From: Myroides odoratimimus
GTDB taxonomy: Bacteria > Bacteroidota > Bacteroidia > Flavobacteriales > Flavobacteriaceae
Direction: 5' to 3'
NCBI RefSeq assembly: GCF_030326305.1
Contig: NZ_JACAKB010000001.1
Span: 157,027 to 221,026 of the forward strand
DNA length: 64,000 nt
Positions 53,458 to 61,440 of this stretch are shown in pieces (position 1 is the first letter of the stretch; each line of letters starts with the position of its first letter). Made by a program: the position numbers and the translations under genes. Under the pieces are notes generated by a model. That model was not told the origin of the DNA. It was given only the letters and a program-made list of their open reading frames with translations, and did no database searches.

Positions 53458-53718
53458 TTAAGCTTCAAATGGTAAAATAGAAACGTAAGACTTGTTGTCT
53501 TTTTTCTTTTGGAATTTAACAACACCGTCAACTTTTGCATGTAAAGTATGATCTTTCCCCATGTAAACGTTTTCACCAGCATTGTGCTTAGAACCTCTTT
53601 GTCTAACGATGATATTTCCAGCGATAGCTGCTTGACCACCATAAATCTTAACGCCTAAACGTTTCGATTCTGATTCTCTACCATTCTTAGAACTACCTAC
53701 ACCTTTTTTGTGTGCCAT
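53458..53718 (-). CDS. rpmA: 50S ribosomal protein L27
   Basis: 86 residues. [24 protein letters not shown] is the highly conserved N-terminus that reaches the peptidyl transferase centre; [16 protein letters not shown] is the conserved beta core. No N-terminal extension needing cleavage, unlike Firmicutes L27. Second gene of the rplU-rpmA operon, 24 bases after rplU. Confidence 0.97.
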   Translation of the reverse strand: MAHKKGVGSSKNGRESESKRLGVKIYGGQAAIAGNIIVRQRGSKHNAGENVYMGKDHTLHAKVDGVVKFQKKKDNKSYVSILPFEA

Positions 53719-53742
53719 GACGTTTTAAATTTAGTTTGTTAA

Positions 53743-54105
53743 TTACTCAGCTGCTTCAGCAGTTTCTTTTTTAGTTGCTTTCTTTTTAGCTCCTCCTGCA
53801 TTGATTCCCTCAATAACAATTTGAGTTAAAGCTTGTCTGTGTCCGTTTTTCTTTTTGTAACCTTTTCTTCTTTTCTTTTTGAAAACGATTACTTTGTCAC
53901 CTTGTAGGTGTTGTAAAACTTTAGCTTCCACAGAAGCACCTTCTATAGCTGGGGCGCCTAGAGTGATGTTGTTGTTATCATCAACTAAAAGAACTTTGTC
54001 AAAAGTAACTTTTGATCCTTCTTCAGTTGCTAAACGGTGTACATACACTTTTTGGTCTTTGCTAACTTTGAATTGTTGCCCTGCTATCTCTACGATTGCG
54101 TACAT
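53743..54105 (-). CDS. rplU: 50S ribosomal protein L21
   Basis: 120 residues. [18 protein letters not shown] at the start and [20 protein letters not shown] near the end are the L21 signatures. A charged alanine/lysine/glutamate tail of about 15 residues extends beyond the minimal L21 core, common in Bacteroidota. Its -7 element TATATTTG is at 54136-54143 on the minus strand. Confidence 0.97.
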   Translation of the reverse strand: MYAIVEIAGQQFKVSKDQKVYVHRLATEEGSKVTFDKVLLVDDNNNITLGAPAIEGASVEAKVLQHLQGDKVIVFKKKRRKGYKKKNGHRQALTQIVIEGINAGGAKKKATKKETAEAAE

Positions 54106-54474
54106 AACAAAAAATTAAAATGTTTATTAAGGGTGCAAATATACATTTAATTTCTTATTTACAAAAGTTTTACACCTCCCATTTATAATATTTTTTATTT
54201 CTATTTTGGTGTAAATGAGTTAGTTCTGATATACTTTGTTATCTTATAAAGTTTGTTTAAGGCGGATTGTGATAGATCATTAGTAGTGGATATCAACTTT
54301 TGATAACGATATTACGGGGTGTATAGGTCTTGCTTATAGCTGACGTAGATTGTCATTTTTATATATTACCTGAGTGTTTATTTAATAAAGTTTGAAAATT
54401 TTTTAGAAATAGTGTAACATAATTTAAAAAGTTGCTACTTATTAGTTTATAACCTAATTTCAAAATATTGTAGA
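54106..54474. other. divergent promoter region of rplU and the M16 peptidase genes
   Basis: It contains the rplU -7 element (minus strand, 54136-54143). No gene and no further recognisable feature; no clear TAnnTTTG for the plus-strand gene. Confidence 0.55.
54136..54143 (-). promoter_or_regulatory. -7 promoter element of rplU-rpmA
   Basis: Minus-strand TATATTTG matches TAnnTTTG, about 30 bases upstream of the rplU start. Confidence 0.65.
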
Positions 54475-55794
54475 ATGAAAAAATCTTTATTGGTTCTAGG
54501 CTCTTTATTCTTCGGAATATCTGCCTTAGCTCAAAAAGTGGAATTCGAGCAGTACACTTTAGATAACGGATTACACGTGATCTTACATCAAGACAAATCA
54601 GCTCCTGTAGTAGTGACATCAGTGATGTACCACGTAGGGGCTAAAGATGAAAATCCGGATAGAACAGGATTTGCTCACTTCTTTGAACACTTACTATTTG
54701 AAGGGACGAAGAATATTGAGCGCGGTGAGTGGTTTAAGATAGTAACTGCTAATGGTGGTAATAATAATGCTAACACTTCTGATGACCGTACTTACTATTA
54801 TGAAGTATTCCCTTCTAATAATCTGGAGCTAGGGCTTTGGATGGAATCAGAGCGTCTAATGCACCCTATCATTAATCAGATAGGAGTAACTACTCAGAAT
54901 GAAGTAGTAAAAGAAGAAAAAAGGCTTCGTGTAGATAATCAACCTTATGGACAATTATTCTCAGAAGTGAAAAAAAATCTATTTGTTAAGCATCCTTATC
55001 GTTGGGCACCTATCGGTTCTATGGAACATCTAGATGCGGCTACTCTTGAGGAGTTCTTAGCTTTTAATAAGAAGTTTTACTTGCCTAATAATGCTGTTTT
55101 AGTCGTGGCAGGTGATTTTGAGAAAGATCAAGCGAAAACATGGATTAAACAATATTTCGGACCTATACCTAAGGGTACTCCTGTGGTTAAAAACAAGTTT
55201 GAAGAAGATCCTATTACAAAAGAAATTCATGCTGAGTTTCAGGATCCGAATATTCAACTTCCAATGTTAGTAGAAGCATATCGTACGCCATCTATGAAGA
55301 CTCGTGATGCACGTGTGTTAGATATGATTTCGTCTATTTTATCTGGTGGAAAAAGCTCTAGATTGTATAAAAAAGTAGTTGATCAAAAGAAAATGGCTTT
55401 AGAAATGGCCTCTTTTAGCTTTAGTCAAGAAGACTACGGTATCTATTTTATTTACGGTATTCCGATGCAAGGTTTTGCTTCTGCTGATTTAATTAAAGAG
55501 ATTGATGAAGAAATAGAGAAATTACAGACTGAGTTAATTTCAGAGCGTGACTTCCAAAAACTTCAAAATGTTTTCGAAAAACAATATGTTGATTCTAACT
55601 CTAATGTAGAAGGATTAGCTGAGAATCTAGCTTCTTACTACCTATTGTATGGTGATGTTAATCTAATTAATACTAATATAGATATTTATAGAAGTATCAC
55701 TAGAGAAGAGATTCGCGATGTAGCTAAAAAATACCTGAATAAAAATCAAAGGTTAATTTTGGATTATATCCCTACAAAGAAAGCTAATAACTAA
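54475..55794 (+). CDS. M16 family zinc peptidase, catalytic member of a pair
   Basis: 439 residues. Signal peptide (MKKSLLVLGSLFFGISALAQ), so exported to the periplasm. The inverted zinc-peptidase motif HFFEH (H68, E71, H72) with a downstream glutamate near 147 (NEVVKEEKR) shows an active site. The length corresponds to one M16 half (two homologous domains), so it must pair with another half; the next gene, 19 bases downstream, encodes a non-catalytic M16 partner. Substrates are probably peptides. Confidence 0.93.
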   Translation: MKKSLLVLGSLFFGISALAQKVEFEQYTLDNGLHVILHQDKSAPVVVTSVMYHVGAKDENPDRTGFAHFFEHLLFEGTKNIERGEWFKIVTANGGNNNANTSDDRTYYYEVFPSNNLELGLWMESERLMHPIINQIGVTTQNEVVKEEKRLRVDNQPYGQLFSEVKKNLFVKHPYRWAPIGSMEHLDAATLEEFLAFNKKFYLPNNAVLVVAGDFEKDQAKTWIKQYFGPIPKGTPVVKNKFEEDPITKEIHAEFQDPNIQLPMLVEAYRTPSMKTRDARVLDMISSILSGGKSSRLYKKVVDQKKMALEMASFSFSQEDYGIYFIYGIPMQGFASADLIKEIDEEIEKLQTELISERDFQKLQNVFEKQYVDSNSNVEGLAENLASYYLLYGDVNLINTNIDIYRSITREEIRDVAKKYLNKNQRLILDYIPTKKANN

Positions 55795-55813
55795 TTTTAA
55801 CTGTAGACTAGAA

Positions 55814-57865
55814 ATGAAAAAAATATATATTTATGCTGCAAGTGTAGTGTTTGCTTTAGCAGCTTTAGAAGTACAAGCTCAAGATAGAAAACAGCCTGTA
55901 CCAGGACCAGCTCCTGTAGTACATGTAGGACAGCCGACCTCTTTTGTACTAAAGAACGGTATGAAGGTAATGGTTGTTCAGAATACCAAATTACCTAGAG
56001 TATCTTATACATTGAGTATTGATAATCCACTAGTCTATGATGGAGATAAAGCGGGAGTAGCTACTATCTTATCAGAGATGTTAGGGAATGAGACTAAGAA
56101 GATGAATAAAGATCAGTTCTTAGAAGAAATCGACTTCTTAGGGGCTAGAATTAATTTTCATACAGGAGGTGCTTCAGCGAATGGATTGTCTAAACACAAT
56201 GAGACTATTCTAAATTTATTATCAGATGGAGTAATCAACTCTGTATTGACACAAGAAGAATTTGACAAGGCTAAGGCAAAAGCTATTGAAGGAGTAAAGT
56301 CAGGTGAGAACAGTGTGACTAATATCGCATATAGGGTAGAAGACGCATTATTGTACGGAAAGAATACTCCAGTGGGAGAATTCGAAACAGAGAAGACATT
56401 AAACAATGTAACTTTTGCTGACGTACAAGCGTACTTTAAGAAGTATTACTCACCTGAGAATGCTTACTTAGTTGTGGTAGGAGATATTGATTATAAAAAG
56501 ACAGAGAAATCTATCAAAGGACTTTTTGAGGCTTGGAATAAGTCGAATACACAGTATAAAGATGTTGTTTATAAAGGAAACGTTAGTGCTACAGAGATTA
56601 ACTTCGTAGATATGCCTAATGCTGTTCAATCAGAAATAGCATTAGTGAACGAGGTGGAATTAAAGATGACTGACAAGGATTATTTTGCTGTTATTTTAGC
56701 TAACCAAATTCTTGGAGGTGGAGGAGAAGGCCGTCTTTTCTTAAACTTGCGTGAAGCTCATGGATGGACATATGGAGCGTATTCTTCTATAAGTACAGCT
56801 CGTAAATACCCAGGTAAATTCAGAGCTACAGCTGCAGTGCGTAACGTGGTTACAGATAGTGCAGTAACAGAGTTTATAAAAGAGATAGATCTTATCCGTA
56901 CGACTCCTGTAAAAGAAGATGAGTTGAAGTTAGCCAAAGCTAAATATGTAGGGAACTTCGTGATGGAAATCCAGAAACCTGCTACTGTAGCTAGATATGC
57001 TCTTAATAAGGAATTGTTTAAACTACCAGCAGACTTTTATGAGAACTACATTAAGAATATCAATGCTGTAACAATAGCAGATGTACAGAAGGCAGCTCAG
57101 AAGTATTTTCTTAAGGATAATATGCGTATCGTTATCGTAGGTAAAGGTAGTGATGTATTACCAGGGTTAGAGAAATTAGGTTACCCGATTAAGTACTATA
57201 CTAAAGAGGCTGATGAAGCTAGTAAGCCAGCTGACAAAAAAGAATTGTCTAAAGATGTTACAGTTGCTAGTGTTGTAGATAAGTACATTAACGCTATCGG
57301 TGGAGCGAAGAAATTATCTGAGGTAAAATCTCTTGTAATCATTAGTGAAGCTGAAGTACAAGGTATGAAGCTAGAGTCAGTTACTAGACTAAAAGAGGGA
57401 TACTTATTATCTGAACAAAAGATGATGGGGAATACTGTTTCTAAACAAGTAGTGAATCCTCAAGGTGCATACATCGTAGCTCAAGGACAAAAAATGGAGA
57501 TGAAAGGTGAAGAGTTAAAAGCATTACAGTCAGAGGCAACACCTTTCCCAGAGTTGAAATTAAAGAGTAATAACGATGCTTCTATCGCTGGAGTAGAAGT
57601 AGTGAATGGTAAACAAGCTGTAGGTATCAAATCTGGAAAAGTAGTAACATACTATGATCTAGAGACAGGACTGAAGGTATCATCTGTGGCTACGCAAGAG
57701 CAAGGTGGGCAAGTAATGAATATCGTAACTACATACGAAGATTATAAAGAGGTAAAAGGAATTAAAATACCTTTTAAGAATGTAATGAATGTAGGTATAG
57801 AGATCATAAACAAGATCTCTGATGTTAAAATCAATGAAGGAGTTACTGATGAAGATTTTAAATAA
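55814..57865 (+). CDS. M16-like non-catalytic partner with an extra C-terminal domain
   Basis: 683 residues with signal peptide (about 1-22, ending EVQA). Residues 30-460 form two M16 domains, but the H-x-x-E-H motif is replaced (ATILSEMLGNE), so no zinc can be bound. The R/Y substrate-positioning region GEGRLFLNLREAHGWTYGAY is kept, as in the non-catalytic subunit of heterodimeric M16B peptidases. Residues about 485-683 are an added beta-rich domain (GAKKLSEVKSLVIISEAEVQ, YEDYKEVKGIKIPFKNVM) of the LolA/LppX-like kind seen in many Bacteroidota outer-membrane proteins. Terminator follows. Confidence 0.92.
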   Translation: MKKIYIYAASVVFALAALEVQAQDRKQPVPGPAPVVHVGQPTSFVLKNGMKVMVVQNTKLPRVSYTLSIDNPLVYDGDKAGVATILSEMLGNETKKMNKDQFLEEIDFLGARINFHTGGASANGLSKHNETILNLLSDGVINSVLTQEEFDKAKAKAIEGVKSGENSVTNIAYRVEDALLYGKNTPVGEFETEKTLNNVTFADVQAYFKKYYSPENAYLVVVGDIDYKKTEKSIKGLFEAWNKSNTQYKDVVYKGNVSATEINFVDMPNAVQSEIALVNEVELKMTDKDYFAVILANQILGGGGEGRLFLNLREAHGWTYGAYSSISTARKYPGKFRATAAVRNVVTDSAVTEFIKEIDLIRTTPVKEDELKLAKAKYVGNFVMEIQKPATVARYALNKELFKLPADFYENYIKNINAVTIADVQKAAQKYFLKDNMRIVIVGKGSDVLPGLEKLGYPIKYYTKEADEASKPADKKELSKDVTVASVVDKYINAIGGAKKLSEVKSLVIISEAEVQGMKLESVTRLKEGYLLSEQKMMGNTVSKQVVNPQGAYIVAQGQKMEMKGEELKALQSEATPFPELKLKSNNDASIAGVEVVNGKQAVGIKSGKVVTYYDLETGLKVSSVATQEQGGQVMNIVTTYEDYKEVKGIKIPFKNVMNVGIEIINKISDVKINEGVTDEDFK

Positions 57866-57889
57866 TTGATTATCTAAATAATAGAATTG

Positions 57890-57922
57890 AAAAAGCAACT
57901 GATTTGTCAGTTGCTTTTTTTA
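57890..57922 (+). terminator. terminator of the M16 pair
   Basis: AAAAGCAACTGA (57891-57902) pairs with TCAGTTGCTTTT (57907-57918), followed by T residues that run into the next -7 element. Confidence 0.88.
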
Positions 57923-57928
57923 TTTTTG
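57921..57928 (+). promoter_or_regulatory. -7 promoter element of the HMA lipoprotein gene
   Basis: TATTTTTG matches TAnnTTTG and directly abuts the T run of the preceding terminator. Confidence 0.6.
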
Positions 57929-57960
57929 TATCGTTAAGAATGTAATTTTTAAAAATCACT

Positions 57961-58323
57961 ATGATGAAAATAGTAAAGTCAATAGGCTTCATGATGTTAG
58001 GAGCTATATTATTAGTATCGTGTAAGAATGAAGAGAAGACAGCTGATGTGTCTGTATCTACTGCATCTACAGAAGTAGCTGGTAATGTGGAGCACACTAC
58101 ATTTAAGATCGATGGGATGACATGTGAGATAGGATGTGCGAAGCTTATAGAGAGTAAGTTAGCAGGGCTAGATGGTGTGAAGGTAGCTAAGGTAGACTTC
58201 GATACTAAGACTGCAGAGATAGACTATGATGAATCTAAGCAGAGTGTAGAATCATTAGTAGGTACTGTAGAGAAGATCGCTAATGGGATCTATAAAGTAG
58301 AAAGTGTTAGTGCTACTAAATAA
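57961..58323 (+). CDS. heavy-metal-associated (HMA) domain lipoprotein
   Basis: 120 residues. Lipoprotein signal with cysteine 21 (GAILLVSC), then a short linker and one HMA domain (about 46-118): TTFKIDGMTCEIGCAKLIES, VAKVDFDTKTAEIDYDE. The metal loop is C-x-x-x-C (C55, C59), not the usual C-x-x-C, which may change metal choice. It is likely a periplasm-facing or outer-membrane-anchored metal binder. No transporter gene is adjacent. Confidence 0.9.
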   Translation: MMKIVKSIGFMMLGAILLVSCKNEEKTADVSVSTASTEVAGNVEHTTFKIDGMTCEIGCAKLIESKLAGLDGVKVAKVDFDTKTAEIDYDESKQSVESLVGTVEKIANGIYKVESVSATK

Positions 58324-58376
58324 TAAATACAATATAAAAGTAGAGGCACTGTCCATCTGTTTAAATATTTGATATA

Positions 58377-58407
58377 AAGCGAGTGTGTTGATACATACTC
58401 GCTTTTT
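58377..58407 (+). terminator. terminator of the HMA lipoprotein gene
   Basis: AAAGCGAGT pairs with ACTCGCTTT, followed by T residues. Confidence 0.75.
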
Positions 58408-58429
58408 GTATTAGTTTCGTTTGATTTAA

Positions 58430-58515
58430 GTCCGTTGTGAGTCCGTTATGAGTCTGTACCGACTCCGTTATTTTAAGTGTTTTAACGGAGTAGTGATGTA
58501 CCTGTGATGTAGGTA
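58430..58515. repeat. converging 11-bp repeat arrays around a hairpin (element B)
   Basis: Four 11-base direct units begin at 58430, 58441, 58452 and 58463 (consensus GTCCGTTRTGA), then a nine-base spacer, then three units in the opposite sense (58483-58515). The innermost units form a stem, CTCCGTTA with TAACGGAG, around a loop containing TTTTAAGTGTTTTAA. Same plan as element A with a different unit sequence. Confidence 0.75.
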
Positions 58516-58556
58516 CTCAATTGTCATAACGAAGAAGAATCCTATAAAAGCAAAAT

Positions 58557-58582
58557 GGAACTAATCTATAAAGATTAGCTCC
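58557..58582 (-). terminator. gldD terminator
   Basis: GGAACTAATC (58557-58566) pairs with GATTAGCTCC (58573-58582) with one mismatch; on the minus strand it is followed by ATTTTGCTTTT. Confidence 0.7.
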
Positions 58583-58609
58583 ATCGGAATATAAAAATCG
58601 AGATGTATT

Positions 58610-59200
58610 CTATTTAATAGCAGGTTTATTTGCTTCCTGTTTACCAGTCCATTTAAGCGTCTCCAGTAGTGTTCTCATATCTTTCTTTACATATTCTGTA
58701 GCGGGTAAGATAGAGTCATAATTTGGTTTAGCATAGAAGTATAGAGAGGCTACTATAAAGTTTCTTACACTGTCTGTAGCGTAGAATTGTACATTCGTAG
58801 CAGCATTTCCTTGTACATCATAGAGCATTCCATATACCCTGTCATCAGAGTTGATATAAGGTTGTTCTATAATTTCGTCTGCCTTTACGAAGTGCTCATA
58901 AGTAAGCTTCTGAGCGTCTTTTAGCAGCAGATTTAAGTTGTTTTCTATAGGTTTATAGTTGATAAAGATGGTAGCCTTCATCTGTGGGTAATGTATCTCT
59001 AGTGAGTTCTTTTTAGTCTCTTTAATCGTAGACCATTGATTCTGACTAAACTCAAAACCATTTTCGTTTTGATAAGTCTTGTATTCCTGATTTGGATAGT
59101 CTAGAGCTAAGAAAGCATTTGGCTTAGGAGTAGTATCCTCTTTGCAAGCAGCGAAGAAGACTACAGATAATAGTAAAGTGCTTATATATTGTAATTTCAT
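58610..59200 (-). CDS. gldD: gliding motility lipoprotein GldD
   Basis: 196 residues. Lipoprotein signal with cysteine 19 (SVVFFAAC). The conserved LDYPNQEYKTY and the C-terminal FYAKPNYDSILPATEYVKKD-like block are GldD features as I know them. In Flavobacterium johnsoniae GldD is needed for gliding and for a working type IX secretion machinery. Last gene of the mutY-ssb-gldD unit. gldE, usually between ssb and gldD, is missing: only 28 bases separate the two genes here. Confidence 0.92.
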   Translation of the reverse strand: MKLQYISTLLLSVVFFAACKEDTTPKPNAFLALDYPNQEYKTYQNENGFEFSQNQWSTIKETKKNSLEIHYPQMKATIFINYKPIENNLNLLLKDAQKLTYEHFVKADEIIEQPYINSDDRVYGMLYDVQGNAATNVQFYATDSVRNFIVASLYFYAKPNYDSILPATEYVKKDMRTLLETLKWTGKQEANKPAIK

Positions 59201-59228
59201 CTTTCTTATTTCGATTAAGGTAACCTAC

Positions 59229-59672
59229 TTAAAACGGCAAATTGTCATTATTAGTCTCTTTAGGGATATTAAAATTATCTACAGCCTCTTTTTTTTCATC
59301 TTCAAAAGATGTTTTTTGTCTGTAGTCATTTTCTTTTTTGGTATCTAAGAACATGAACTCTGTTACCATTATCTCTACTGTCTGTCTGTTCACACCGTCT
59401 TCCCCTTGCCATTGGCGAGTGCGTATTCTTCCTTCTACATAGATGCGATCTCCTTTAGATAGATATTTCTCACATACTTCAGCAGCTTTGTTTTTGACTA
59501 CTAGATTATGCCATTCTGTAGAAGTGTATTTTTCTCCAGAGGTTTTATTGACATAGACTTCGTTAGTAGCAATCGGAAAACGACCTATACAATTACCATT
59601 TTCGAAGTAATGCATCTTGACATTATCACCTAGGTGGCCTATTAATGTAACTTTGTTAAGGGTGCCGTTCAT
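59229..59672 (-). CDS. ssb: single-stranded DNA-binding protein
   Basis: 147 residues. OB fold about 1-108 (MNGTLNKVTLIGHLGDNVKM, YTSTEWHNLVVKNKAAEVCEKYL, SKGDRIYVEGRIRTRQWQ), then a flexible charged tail ending in DNLPF, the acidic tip that binds partner proteins. It starts four bases after mutY and is in the conserved flavobacterial cluster. Confidence 0.95.
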   Translation of the reverse strand: MNGTLNKVTLIGHLGDNVKMHYFENGNCIGRFPIATNEVYVNKTSGEKYTSTEWHNLVVKNKAAEVCEKYLSKGDRIYVEGRIRTRQWQGEDGVNRQTVEIMVTEFMFLDTKKENDYRQKTSFEDEKKEAVDNFNIPKETNNDNLPF

Positions 59673-59676
59673 AATG

Positions 59677-60726
59677 TTAGGATATTAGTGTTTTTAAATC
59701 TAAGGATGTAATAAAGTTATGAATTACAATCGGAAAACCAAATTTATTTAAATCCTTCCAACGTGTTTGTACAGAGGGTGTTGCTTCTATCTGTACACAC
59801 CAGAACTTGATGTGTAACTTCTGATGTGATAGCTGGTGTGTGATAATGTCCGTCGTTAGTTCTTTTATCTCCTTTATATATAAGGTGTCATATCGCTCTC
59901 TCAGTGCAGAGTTTATGTCTTCTACGTGATGAGTGAAGCTGTCAAATACTGGAAATTGGTATAGCTGTTGCCAGATGTCCTTAGCAGTACGTTGTTCTAT
60001 ATGGGTATTGCCATCTTTATCTATAAGAATGATAAAGTCTAAATAACGTTTTTTTACCTTTATCTTACTTAGTTTGATAGGCAGTACAGCCACCTGATTA
60101 GTCTGATAGGCTACACACTCTTTAATAAAAGGGCATGATGGACAGTCTGGACTCTTCGGAGTGCATTGTATAGCGCCGAAGTCCATTATCGCTTGATTAA
60201 AGGTTGCAGGGTCATGCTGAGGAATAAGAGTAGCCGCTAGTGCTTGAAATTCTTTTTTAGTAGTATTGGTAGAGATATCAGAGGTGATACCATATACACG
60301 TGATAATACTCTAAATACATTGCCGTCTACTACAGGTACTACTTCATCATAAGCGATAGATGCTATGGCAGCTGCAGTATATTCTCCTACTCCTTTTAGT
60401 GTAAGTAGTTCTTTATAGTTGGTCGGAAACACTCCATTTAGCTCATAGGCTACTTTTTTTGCTGTTGCATGAAGGTTCCTAGCTCTGCTGTAATACCCCA
60501 GTCCTTGCCATAAGCGCATTACATCATCTTCGGGTGCATCAGCTAAATCTTTTACAGTAGGATAGCTGGTTAAAAAGGCTTCAAAATAAGGCAATCCTTG
60601 CGCTACTCGCGTTTGTTGCAGTATTATTTCTGATAACCAAATGGCGTAAGGGTTTTTAGTTTCTCTCCAAGGTAAAAAGCGTTTGTTTTCTAAGTACCAA
60701 GTAATGAGTTTATTAGAAAAAATCAT
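59677..60726 (-). CDS. mutY: A/G-specific adenine glycosylase
   Basis: 349 residues from the ATG at 60726; a TTG at 60747 is an unlikely start. It removes adenine mispaired with 8-oxoguanine. Catalytic glutamate in LSEIILQQTRV; helix-hairpin-helix LLTLKGVGEYTAAAIASIAY followed by the catalytic aspartate in VVDGNVFRVLSR; four-cysteine iron-sulfur cluster in CTPKSPDCPSCPFIKEC; the C-terminal third is the NUDIX-like 8-oxoG recognition domain. Confidence 0.95.
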   Translation of the reverse strand: MIFSNKLITWYLENKRFLPWRETKNPYAIWLSEIILQQTRVAQGLPYFEAFLTSYPTVKDLADAPEDDVMRLWQGLGYYSRARNLHATAKKVAYELNGVFPTNYKELLTLKGVGEYTAAAIASIAYDEVVPVVDGNVFRVLSRVYGITSDISTNTTKKEFQALAATLIPQHDPATFNQAIMDFGAIQCTPKSPDCPSCPFIKECVAYQTNQVAVLPIKLSKIKVKKRYLDFIILIDKDGNTHIEQRTAKDIWQQLYQFPVFDSFTHHVEDINSALRERYDTLYIKEIKELTTDIITHQLSHQKLHIKFWCVQIEATPSVQTRWKDLNKFGFPIVIHNFITSLDLKTLIS

Positions 60727-60810
60727 TGTAAAAAGTATTGAACGCAAACTTAAAACTTTATATATTTAAATTTTAATCAATTAAGGTTGAATTATTGGGA
60801 TATAAATTAA

Positions 60811-60818
60811 TATATTTG
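60811..60818 (+). promoter_or_regulatory. -7 promoter element of the HU gene
   Basis: TATATTTG matches TAnnTTTG, with TTG (60787-60789) 21 bases upstream as -33 element. Confidence 0.7.
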
Positions 60819-60864
60819 CACACTCTAAAAATATCAGACAACAACAAAATAATTTATATCTAAA

Positions 60865-61161
60865 ATGACGAAAGCAGACATTGTAGCTAAAATTTCAGAA
60901 AAATTAGGGCTTGAGAAAGGTGAAGTACAGGCAACAGTAGAATCTTTTATGGAAGAAGTAAAAGGATCTTTAGAAGCTGGTGAAAATGTTTATTTAAGAG
61001 GTTTCGGTAGTTTTATTATTAAAACTAGAGCTGAGAAAACAGGAAGAAACATCTCTAAAAACACGACTATCAGAATCCCTGCACACAATATCCCAGCATT
61101 CAAACCAGCTAAGGTGTTTGTAGAAGGCGTAAAGTCAAACACAGAAGTAAAAGTAAAATAA
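60865..61161 (+). CDS. hup: HU/IHF family DNA-binding protein
   Basis: 98 residues, one HU unit. MTKADIVAKISEKLGLEKGE starts the dimerization helices; YLRGFGSFIIKTRAEKTGRN and the arm with the DNA-intercalating proline in RIPAHNIPAFKPAK are the HU signatures. It bends and compacts DNA. A tiny basic-protein gene follows after 27 bases and is probably co-transcribed. Confidence 0.95.
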   Translation: MTKADIVAKISEKLGLEKGEVQATVESFMEEVKGSLEAGENVYLRGFGSFIIKTRAEKTGRNISKNTTIRIPAHNIPAFKPAKVFVEGVKSNTEVKVK

Positions 61162-61188
61162 TTTATTAATCTCTAAATTACACACATT

Positions 61189-61281
61189 ATGCCAAGTGGT
61201 AAAAAAAGAAAAAGACATAAGGTAGCGACGCACAAACGTAAAAAAAGAGCGAGAGCTAACCGTCACAAAAAGAAAAAGTAG
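61189..61281 (+). CDS. 30-residue very basic protein, probably ribosome-associated
   Basis: The gene encodes 30 residues starting MPSGKKRKRHKVATHKRKKR and ending RANRHKKKK; more than half are lysine, arginine or histidine. The pattern resembles the COX24/AURKAIP1 (mS38-like) small basic proteins of ribosomes; conserved very similar short genes are known to me from other flavobacteria at this place, usually called hypothetical. Followed by a terminator, downstream of HU. Identity as a ribosomal protein is inference. Confidence 0.8.
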   Translation: MPSGKKRKRHKVATHKRKKRARANRHKKKK

Positions 61282-61300
61282 TTTAAAACTACTTTTTTCT
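61277..61300 (+). terminator. terminator after the HU / basic protein genes
   Basis: AAGTAGTTT pairs with AAACTACTT across a minimal loop, overlapping the stop codon and followed by T residues. Confidence 0.7.
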
Positions 61301-61323
61301 TTTAGTAGAAAAAAGATACTGAA

Positions 61324-61351
61324 AAAACTTGCCTTGCAAAAGGTAAGTTTT
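61324..61351 (+). other. hairpin in the ribonuclease G leader
   Basis: AAAACTTGCCTT (61324-61335) pairs with AAGGTAAGTTTT (61340-61351) with one mismatch. RNase E/G genes are often autoregulated through their 5' leader in other bacteria; here this is only a possibility. Confidence 0.45.
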
Positions 61352-61440
61352 CCAGATAGAAATATCTGTATTAATGTTTAATCCATCTATACAAACTCAT
61401 TTGGTCTATTAGACATCGTAATGGATGAGTATGGATAAAA

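Noticed and set aside
53433-53642. 69-codon frame overlapping rpmA
   Set aside because: Alternative frame of the L27 gene running into its terminator region.
54359-54619. 86-codon minus-strand frame across the start of the M16 peptidase gene
   Set aside because: It is opposite the signal peptide of a well-supported gene and has no family resemblance.
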